A DNA stretch of 64,000 nt from contig CAZXCK010000004.1 of assembly GCA_964639225.1 (NCBI GenBank), forward strand, positions 1 to 64,000. The letters are read 5' to 3'. Position numbers and translations under genes: made by a program. Every line of letters begins with the position of its first letter. The stretch's first letter is position 1. The stretch is from CAZXCK01 sp964639225. GTDB lineage: Bacteria > Chloroflexota > Anaerolineae > Aggregatilineales > Phototrophicaceae. This document shows positions 7,903 to 14,544 of this stretch, piece after piece. The notes beneath the pieces were generated by a model that saw only the letters and a program-made list of their open reading frames with translations, was not told the DNA's origin and did not search any database.

Positions 7903-7963
7903 TAGAATGTGCGTACAGTAACGTAGAAGGAAAGGGAGGCCAGGCCAACGTTCAACCGGCCTG
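7903..7963 (+). promoter_or_regulatory. possible promoter and looped-out SD spacer before the 97-aa gene
   Basis: TAGAAT (7903-7908) is a fair -10 box, but the -35 region is weak. A strong Shine-Dalgarno GGGAGG (7934-7939) lies 35 nt before the ATG, too far to work linearly. Between them CAGGCC (7941-7946) and GGCCTG (7958-7963) can form a 6-bp hairpin that would shorten the effective spacing to about 12 nt. The hairpin model is inference. Confidence 0.35.
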
Positions 7964-7974
7964 ACGAATCGCGT

Positions 7975-8268
7975 ATGACCGACAGGAACAACACGCCTTC
8001 AGACAACGATGCCCATTCGTCCGACACCTCCGACACCGACGAGGTTCGCAGCCAGGACGAACCCACCACCGGCGACGATCGCATGGATGAGCGCATAGAA
8101 CGCCTGGGCGGAGAGCCGGCTCCGGTCATCACGCCGGAGGAATTCGCCCGCCTGCAGAAAGCCGGGCAGGTCCACATCGACTCGCGTGGACGTGTACGGA
8201 CCGAACGCCCACGCGGCGTCGATCCGGGCGTGTCTTTGCGCAAGCGAAGGGCATGGTATGCCGGGTAA
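7975..8268 (+). CDS. small acidic/disordered protein, unknown function, C-terminal Gly
   Basis: I do not recognise a family. The 97-residue protein has a low-complexity acidic N-terminus (SDNDAHSSDTSDTDEV) to about residue 45, then a short segment VITPEEFARLQKAG, a possible hairpin (VHIDSRGRVR), and a basic end SLRKRRAWYAG. It ends in Ala-Gly at the stop codon. The end overlaps the methyltransferase start by 11 nt. It follows the E1 gene after 150 bp. Because ubiquitin-like modifiers need a C-terminal Gly, it is a candidate partner of the cassette, but it is too short outside the disordered half for a beta-grasp fold, so this is speculative. Confidence 0.6.
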   Translation: MTDRNNTPSDNDAHSSDTSDTDEVRSQDEPTTGDDRMDERIERLGGEPAPVITPEEFARLQKAGQVHIDSRGRVRTERPRGVDPGVSLRKRRAWYAG

Positions 8269-9442
8269 CGCTACCCCGCAGGATTTAGTCAACATTCTCA
8301 GCAGTCGGGGCGACATCACCGATCCCCGGATTTATGAGGCTTTTGCGGCGGTACCGCGACACCTTTTCCTGCCAGGCGTGCCGCTGGAACAGGTCTATTC
8401 AGACGAGTCCATCGTCGTCTGCACCGATGCCAGCGACGATGTCTGGGAAACCACCATGCCCAGCATGATCGCTCATCTGCTGCAAATGCTCGATGTGCAG
8501 CCCGGTCAGAATGTCCTGGAAATCGGTACCGGGACAGGCTACGGCACGGCTCTCTTGCGTTATCTGGTTGGCGATCAGGGCAAGCTGACTACGCTGGAAC
8601 TTCAGCGCAACGTGGCCGCCAGAGCCGAGGATACGCTCATGCGCGCCGGCATCCATAACGTGTGCGTGGTCAACGTCGATGGCGCATATGGCTACGCCCC
8701 ACGCGCCGCCTATGACCGCATCGCCGTAACGGTCGGCATCTGGGATATGCCACGCCCCTGGATCAAGCAGATCAAAACGCGCGGCGCCATCGTCACGCCG
8801 ATCTGGCTCGACGGCCTGCAGGTTACTGCTCGCTTCGAGTTACAGCCCGATGGCCGTCTCACCAGTGACCACATCGTGCCCAGTGCCTTTTCTTACATTC
8901 GGGGCAGCGCCGCCGGGCCGAAGGTACGCAAGCGCGTTGGCAGCACCGCTCTCAACATCCTGGCCGATGGTGTGGACCAGATCGACACTGCCGCCCTGAG
9001 CGTGCTGCTGGCCAGCGACTACGAAGACAGCCATCTCAGCGGGGCGCTCAACACACATGATTACTGGTACGGCTTTTTGCCCTATCTGATGATAAACGAG
9101 CCTGCGGATTCCGTCTTTACGCTGTATACCGTGCCACCGGGCCGCAAAGCCTTCGGCATCGAGGGCGAGGGCTTTGCTTTGCTAACTGCCGCCAGTGCCG
9201 CTTTTGTCCCTTATTACGGTGAGGGATTCGTCCATTGTTTCGCCGGCGCCGACGCCTTTCTGGAGATCGAATCCTATCTCGACCGCTGGCGCGAAGCAGG
9301 CTGCCCAACCATCCGCGACCTGCGCCTGGAACTCGTCCCACGCGAGCTGGGACAGCCGCGCCAACCGAAAGGGAAAGTCTACCCGCGCCGCCAGCATTAT
9401 CTGCATGTGTGGTTGGAAAACCCCGATGAAACCCGCGCTTGA
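8258..9442 (+). CDS. PCMT-type (protein-L-isoaspartate-like) methyltransferase
   Basis: A 394-residue SAM-dependent methyltransferase of the protein-carboxyl O-methyltransferase family. The N-terminal helical region (PRHLFLPGV) and TTMPSMIAHLLQML precede motif I VLEIGTGTGYG (residues 86-96), followed by LTTLELQRNVAA and YDRIAVTVGIWD. Classic PCMT is about 210 residues; here about 180 further residues follow, ending YPRRQHYLHVWLEN. This extension resembles longer actinobacterial/Chloroflexota members whose substrate is uncertain. The ATG chosen overlaps the preceding small gene. It could repair isoaspartyl damage, or modify a specific peptide or protein. Confidence 0.82.
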   Translation: MPGNATPQDLVNILSSRGDITDPRIYEAFAAVPRHLFLPGVPLEQVYSDESIVVCTDASDDVWETTMPSMIAHLLQMLDVQPGQNVLEIGTGTGYGTALLRYLVGDQGKLTTLELQRNVAARAEDTLMRAGIHNVCVVNVDGAYGYAPRAAYDRIAVTVGIWDMPRPWIKQIKTRGAIVTPIWLDGLQVTARFELQPDGRLTSDHIVPSAFSYIRGSAAGPKVRKRVGSTALNILADGVDQIDTAALSVLLASDYEDSHLSGALNTHDYWYGFLPYLMINEPADSVFTLYTVPPGRKAFGIEGEGFALLTAASAAFVPYYGEGFVHCFAGADAFLEIESYLDRWREAGCPTIRDLRLELVPRELGQPRQPKGKVYPRRQHYLHVWLENPDETRA

Positions 9443-10079
9443 ACCACACCCCATCACCCTGGAGCACATCCGCCGCGCCGTGAAACTGAGCGACGCTTTC
9501 GATCCAGTCAGCGCCCAGGAACATATGGCCCCCAAACCGCGTGGAATTCTGCCGCAAAACCGCGACATTCCGCCACGCGAAGCCGGGGTGCTGGCCCTCA
9601 TCTATCCAGAGCCGGACGACGGCCTGCATGTTGTCCTCACCCGCCGCGCCGACAGCCTGCGCGGTCACAGCGGGCAGATCAGCTTCCCTGGCGGCAAGCG
9701 CGACCCACAGGACACGTCCTTTACGGCGACTGCGCTGCGCGAAACGTGTGAAGAACTGGGCATCTGCAACCAGGCCGCCATCACCATCCTCGGAATGCTG
9801 TCAGCATTTTACATCCCGCCCAGCCATTTCAACGTCTACCCGACCGTCGCTCACATCGACACCAAACCCACCTTCCAGCCCAACCCGGCAGAGGTCGCCG
9901 AAGTGTTCAGCTTTGGCCTGCATCAACTGCTGGATGGCCAGAACAAACACACGGAATACCATACCTACAACGGCAACCGCGTGCAGATTCCTTATTATCT
10001 GGTACGCGGGCATAAGGTCTGGGGCGCGACTGCTGTCATGCTCAGCGAATTGGAACAGCGCCTGAAGTCTGTCCTTTGA
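9426..10079 (+). CDS. CoA-pyrophosphatase-type Nudix hydrolase
   Basis: A 217-residue Nudix protein. The Nudix box runs from Gly89-Gly90 through ALRETCEELGI (Arg105, Glu106, Glu109, Glu110). The preceding signature LTRRADSLRGHSGQISFPGG is the LLTxR...LRxHxGQxxFPGG motif of CoA diphosphatases (NudL/YeaB group), which cleave CoA or oxidised CoA to phosphopantetheine and 3',5'-ADP. The start ATG lies inside the end of the methyltransferase gene (17-nt overlap), so the two are coupled. Substrate assignment rests on the motif only. Confidence 0.88.
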   Translation: MKPALEPHPITLEHIRRAVKLSDAFDPVSAQEHMAPKPRGILPQNRDIPPREAGVLALIYPEPDDGLHVVLTRRADSLRGHSGQISFPGGKRDPQDTSFTATALRETCEELGICNQAAITILGMLSAFYIPPSHFNVYPTVAHIDTKPTFQPNPAEVAEVFSFGLHQLLDGQNKHTEYHTYNGNRVQIPYYLVRGHKVWGATAVMLSELEQRLKSVL

Positions 10080-10144
10080 GGCATTCTGCCATTTCGCAGA
10101 TAACCCGCCCAATCGCCTGTTGTTAGCACAGTCAGGAGTACACT

Positions 10145-11080
10145 ATGGAAGACGGTCATGTGGTGGTCATCGGTTCTGCCGGCATTGATGTCAAAGGACG
10201 CCCGCACCCCGAACCGCTCACCTGGGGTGTGCCCAACCTGGGACGCATCCGCAACAGCGTGGGCGGAGTCGCCCGCAACATCGCCGAGAATCTGGCCCGC
10301 CTCGAAATCCCGGTGACTCTGCTCACAGCGATCGGCGCGGATTCCGCCGGGCAGCGCGTGCAGCGCACCTGCGAGCGCGCCGGCATCAACTGCCGCTATA
10401 TTCAGCGCGTGCCGGGCAGTCGCACCGGGACGTACATGGCGCTTCTGCATCCCAACGGCCAGTTGAACGTCGCCCTCAGTGATTTCGAAATTGGCAGCAA
10501 CATCGACACGGCCTACATCACGGCCCATGAGCATCTGCTGCGCGATGCCCGTCTCATCGTCATCGATGCCACCCTCACCGAGGACGCGCTGGCGACCGTT
10601 TTCGAGTTAGCGGAGCGCTACAACGTGCGCGTAGCCGCCGAACCGACCACACCATCGCTGGCCGAGAAGCTGTGCCCGTATATTCCACGGCTGTATTTTG
10701 TGACGCCCAACGCCTCGGAACTGCGCGCCATGTGCGGCGTCGATGCCAGCGGCGCCGACCGCGACACAGCCATCCAGGCCGCCCGGCAGATGGTGAGCAT
10801 GGGCGCGGAGATCGTCGTCGTCACGCTGGGTGCAGCGGGCCTGGCCTACGCCCACAGCGGCGGCGGCGGGTTTATTCGGGCAGTTCAGACAAAAGTGGTG
10901 GATTCAACCGGCGCGGGCGATGCCTTTTCCGGGGCAGCTATCTTCGGCCTGCTCAACGACGTGCCCCTGGATGAGGCCATGCGGCTGGGGATCACGGCAG
11001 CGTCGATGACCATCGCCAGCAAACACACCGTTCTGCATAACCTCAGTCAGGAGATGCTCTACGATAATCTGATGGTATAG
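10145..11080 (+). CDS. psuK: pseudouridine kinase-like PfkB protein
   Basis: A 311-residue PfkB sugar kinase. Residues 40-52 read GGVARNIAENLAR, the characteristic pseudouridine kinase (PsuK/YeiC) version of the GG-A-N motif. The C-terminal PfkB signature is DSTGAGDAF with catalytic Asp259. PsuK phosphorylates pseudouridine at O5 so that PsuG can split it to uracil and ribose-5-phosphate. No psuG is visible in the window. A CAGGAG site precedes the ATG. It lies 65 bp after the Nudix gene on the same strand and is convergent with def. Another nucleoside or sugar substrate is possible. Confidence 0.82.
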   Translation: MEDGHVVVIGSAGIDVKGRPHPEPLTWGVPNLGRIRNSVGGVARNIAENLARLEIPVTLLTAIGADSAGQRVQRTCERAGINCRYIQRVPGSRTGTYMALLHPNGQLNVALSDFEIGSNIDTAYITAHEHLLRDARLIVIDATLTEDALATVFELAERYNVRVAAEPTTPSLAEKLCPYIPRLYFVTPNASELRAMCGVDASGADRDTAIQAARQMVSMGAEIVVVTLGAAGLAYAHSGGGGFIRAVQTKVVDSTGAGDAFSGAAIFGLLNDVPLDEAMRLGITAASMTIASKHTVLHNLSQEMLYDNLMV

Positions 11081-11087
11081 CCAGTGC

Positions 11088-11621
11088 CTAACGCTCGACC
11101 GGCTCGGATTCCTCGGTTTCGTCGTCACGGGCACGCCAGATTTCGCTGGCGATGTCGATGTAAAGCTGTCCGTCCAGATGGTCGATCTCGTGCTGGAACA
11201 CACGCGCCAGCCAGCCCTTCGCCTTCACGCGGATATTCTTGCCGTGCCGGTCCTGCCCGGTAATCACAACCGACTCGTGCCGGTCCACCTCACCAAAATA
11301 TCCAGGGATAGACAAACACGCTTCCACGCCGCTGACCATCTCTTTGCTGGCTTTGATGATCTTAGGGTTGGCCAGCACATAAGTCACACCGGCCTCGTCA
11401 CCGTATTCCTGGCGACTCTCTTCATCGTCGGGCAGGCGCACCACAATCACTCGCTGGCTGACGGCCACCTGCGGCGCAGCTAGCCCTACCCCCGGCGCGT
11501 CGAGCATCGTCTCGATCATATCATCGACCAGGCGCTGGAATCGGCTGTCAAAGCTGGTGACTTTAACCGCTTTTTTGCGGAGTATGGGGTTGTCCGGTTG
11601 GATGATGGGTAAAAGCGACAT
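11088..11621 (-). CDS. def: peptide deformylase
   Basis: A 177-residue metalloenzyme that removes the N-formyl group from nascent proteins. All three motifs are present: GVGLAAPQ (residues 44-51), EACLS (100-104, Cys102 metal ligand; Ala101 replaces the usual Gly), and QHEIDHLDG with His144, Glu145 and His148. The C-terminus is a highly acidic tail (RARDDETEESEPVER). It is convergent with psuK, 7 bp apart, and divergent from hutH. Confidence 0.95.
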   Translation of the reverse strand: MSLLPIIQPDNPILRKKAVKVTSFDSRFQRLVDDMIETMLDAPGVGLAAPQVAVSQRVIVVRLPDDEESRQEYGDEAGVTYVLANPKIIKASKEMVSGVEACLSIPGYFGEVDRHESVVITGQDRHGKNIRVKAKGWLARVFQHEIDHLDGQLYIDIASEIWRARDDETEESEPVER

Positions 11622-11806
11622 GGTCCGACTCTTTTCAACTCGTTTTACAGCCCAACGCAGGTTTGTGCCTGATAACCCTATTGTAACGCCAAAAAGTGCC
11701 AGATGCAGCGGTGGAATCGTGCCGACATTCGCCCAGACTCATAGGCCATGAGCCGGCGCGGTGTTACAATTGATGCGAACAGAGGTCCACAGACGGAGCG
11801 CATGTT

Positions 11807-13354
11807 ATGACCGATACAGTCATCCTCGATGGTGAAAGCCTGACGCCAGAACAGGTATGGCAGGTCGCTTATGGCCAACCGGGAAATCCGGCGGTATGCC
11901 TGTCATCGCGGGCCGTCGAACGTACCCAGCGCGCGGCGGATGCCGTCGATCGTCTGCTGGCCGAAGGGACAGTCGCCTATGGCATCACCACCGGCTTCGG
12001 CGCGTTTAAGGACCGTGTCATCCCGCCCGACCAGGTGACTCAGCTCCAGCGAAACATCCTCGTCAGTCATGCGGTCGGCGTAGGCCAGCCGTTCGACATC
12101 CCCACCACGCGCGCCATCATGCTCATTCGGGCCAACACACTGGCGCGTGGATTCTCCGGTATCCGCGTGCAGACACTGCAACTGCTGCTGGATATGCTCA
12201 ACGCAGGGGTGCATCCAATCATCCCGCAGCAAGGCTCGCTGGGCGCCAGCGGCGATCTGGCTCCGCTGGCACACATGAGCCTGCCGCTGATCGGCCTGGG
12301 CGAAGCCAACTATCAGGGCCAGACTCTGCCCGGCGCCGGTGCGCTGCGTGCCGCTGGTTTGCAGCCCGTCGTGCTGGCGGCCAAAGAAGGGCTGGCGCTC
12401 ACCAATGGCACGGCAGTGATGTGCGCGGTCGGCGTGCTGGAAACGCTGCGCGCCGAGCAGATAAGCCACACCGCCGACATCGCCGCCTGTCTTAGCCTGG
12501 AAGCGCTGCACGGGACCATCACAGCCTTTGACGCCCGTATTCAGTCCCTGCGCCCGTTCCCACGCCAACTGGCCTGTGCCGAGAATCTGCGCCGGCTGCT
12601 GGCTGGCAGCGACTTCGTGCGCGCGCCTACGTCCACCAATGTACAGGATGCTTATACACTACGCTGTATACCTCAGGTTCATGGCGCCGCCCGCGACGCC
12701 ATCGCTTATGCCCGCTGGGTGTTCGAGGTCGAACTCAACTCGGTGACCGACAATCCGCTGATTTTCATCGATGATACCACCGGCGCTGTCGATGTACTCT
12801 CTGGCGGCAATTTTCACGGCGAGCAACTGGCGATTGCCCTCGATTATCTGGCGATCGCCCTCAGCGAGCTGGGTAACATCGCCGAGCGCCGCATCATGCG
12901 CCTCGTCGACGAGGCCTCGAATACGCATGTACTGCCGGCCTTCCTCACCGAGCAGGGTGGTCTCAATTCCGGCTTTATGATATTGCAGTACACTGCCGCC
13001 GCGATGGTCACTGAAAACAAAGTCCTGGCCCACCCCGCCAGCGTGGACTCGATCCCGACATCGGCCAACGTCGAGGACCACGTGAGCATGGGCGTTACCG
13101 CCGCGCTCAAGCTGCGTCAGGTGGCGACCAATGTAGAGCACATTCTGGCAATTGAGTTGATGGCCGCCGCCCAGGGCATCGACTTCCGCCGTAAGACAAT
13201 GGACACAGCCCGTCTTGGCCAGGGAACCCAACCCGCCTACGCGCTGATCCGCCGCGAGGTGCCGTTCATCGAGGCCGACGAACCGCTCAAAGCCTATCTC
13301 GACGCGATGAGCAATCTGGTAAAAAGCGGCGCCTTCTGCCCGCCACCAGCATAA
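11807..13354 (+). CDS. hutH: histidine ammonia-lyase
   Basis: Converts L-histidine to urocanate and ammonia in the cytoplasm. At 515 residues it is full length. The self-processing MIO triad Ala147-Ser148-Gly149 sits in GSLGASGDLAPLAH; YGITTGFGAF near residue 60 carries the catalytic Tyr; and the conserved NFHGEQ and SNTHVLPAFLTEQGGLNSG segments are present. The ATG lies 37 nt after a TACAAT -10-like box. No hutU, hutI or hutG is adjacent, so it is an orphan in this window. Tyrosine ammonia-lyase is unlikely given the HutH-like context residues, but cannot be excluded. Confidence 0.95.
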   Translation: MTDTVILDGESLTPEQVWQVAYGQPGNPAVCLSSRAVERTQRAADAVDRLLAEGTVAYGITTGFGAFKDRVIPPDQVTQLQRNILVSHAVGVGQPFDIPTTRAIMLIRANTLARGFSGIRVQTLQLLLDMLNAGVHPIIPQQGSLGASGDLAPLAHMSLPLIGLGEANYQGQTLPGAGALRAAGLQPVVLAAKEGLALTNGTAVMCAVGVLETLRAEQISHTADIAACLSLEALHGTITAFDARIQSLRPFPRQLACAENLRRLLAGSDFVRAPTSTNVQDAYTLRCIPQVHGAARDAIAYARWVFEVELNSVTDNPLIFIDDTTGAVDVLSGGNFHGEQLAIALDYLAIALSELGNIAERRIMRLVDEASNTHVLPAFLTEQGGLNSGFMILQYTAAAMVTENKVLAHPASVDSIPTSANVEDHVSMGVTAALKLRQVATNVEHILAIELMAAAQGIDFRRKTMDTARLGQGTQPAYALIRREVPFIEADEPLKAYLDAMSNLVKSGAFCPPPA

Positions 13355-13605
13355 CAAATCACCGATTCGCCTACGCTGCACAAATCACAGCAAGCATAAC
13401 GCACAATTTAACACAAATATGGTATATTAAATCACACTATAGATAACAAGTCTGCCATCTGTACCTGTTTCTCTTTCAGCAGCACCCACTCGTTACAGTA
13501 CAAAAATCTCGTTCCAGCAGCGATGCGTCCCGGCCCTGGCTGCCGTGAGGCATAGCTCCAGCATCCAGCACGAACAAAATAGCATACTTTTTGAGGAGAT
13601 GGGCG

Positions 13606-14544
13606 TTGAAATCGACAAAGGACATCCGGCAATTGATCGACGACGGTAAGACGGAACTGGCCATTGAGCAAATCAACCACCGTCTTGCAACCGCACCCAC
13701 CTCAGACCTGCACCTGCTGCGGATCCAGCTTTTGCAGGACGCCCAGGCCGACCACATCCCGACGCTCCGTGTGTCGCTGGACTGGCTGAACGAACATACA
13801 CCCAATGTTCTGACACAGGCCCGCGAATATCTCGAAGCCGGCATCCAGGCGCGGCTGGCCGCCATCCCTGGCATCGATGAAGACGGCGACGACGATCAGC
13901 TTCCAGCCGACGTGATGGAGACCATCGAAGCCCTGGAACCGCTGGCGGAATATCTGCCGGTGGTGTACCTGGCGCGCGGCCTGGTTCTGGCCCATCAGGC
14001 GCAGATACAGTCGCGGCGCCGCCACCGCCGGTCGCCCCTGGAAATACTTGAGGAACTGCTGGCGGAAAGCGAAGATCGCGGCGGAGATCAGCGCCAACAA
14101 GCTCGGCCTGACGCGAACCAGCGCGAACTCTACCAGCGCGCCCGGCATTACCTGGAAAAAGCAGCGCAGAACCTGCCGGTAGACGATTCCCGGCGCGGCG
14201 ACGCCCTGGAAATCCTGGGTAACATATGCGAGATGCTCGACAACCCGCCCTGCGCCTGGAAAGCCTATCTCGAAGCCCAGCAGTACAACCGCGACTTCAC
14301 CGAAAAGCTGGAGACGCTGGCCGAAGCCGTCCACAACAGTGCCCGCCAGCGGGCGCTGGCTCACATCGACCGCCTGCTCCAGGCCGGCCAACTGGACAGC
14401 GCGGAGACGCTGCTGGCAGCCTGCATGCCCGAAGATCAACAGTCCGCCGCCGATTTTCTCGTGCGCAAAGCCGATCTGCTGTTTCTGCGCGGCGAGATCG
14501 ATCAGGCCATGGCGCTCTACAGCCGACTGCTGGAGGAATCCTGA
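13606..14544 (+). CDS. TPR-like repeat protein paired with a VirD4-like ATPase
   Basis: A 312-residue all-helical soluble protein. Repeats of the TPR type are visible: DGKTELAIEQINHRLATAP near the start, a middle segment YQRARHYLEKAAQNLP, and a C-terminal pair (ALAHIDRLLQAGQLDSAETL, LLFLRGEIDQAMALYSRLL). A charged Arg/Asp/Gln-rich linker lies near residues 140-170. I chose the TTG because AGGAG lies 7 nt before it. Its stop overlaps the ATPase start (TGATG), so the two are translationally coupled and may form a complex. The function is not known. Confidence 0.75.
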   Translation: MKSTKDIRQLIDDGKTELAIEQINHRLATAPTSDLHLLRIQLLQDAQADHIPTLRVSLDWLNEHTPNVLTQAREYLEAGIQARLAAIPGIDEDGDDDQLPADVMETIEALEPLAEYLPVVYLARGLVLAHQAQIQSRRRHRRSPLEILEELLAESEDRGGDQRQQARPDANQRELYQRARHYLEKAAQNLPVDDSRRGDALEILGNICEMLDNPPCAWKAYLEAQQYNRDFTEKLETLAEAVHNSARQRALAHIDRLLQAGQLDSAETLLAACMPEDQQSAADFLVRKADLLFLRGEIDQAMALYSRLLEES

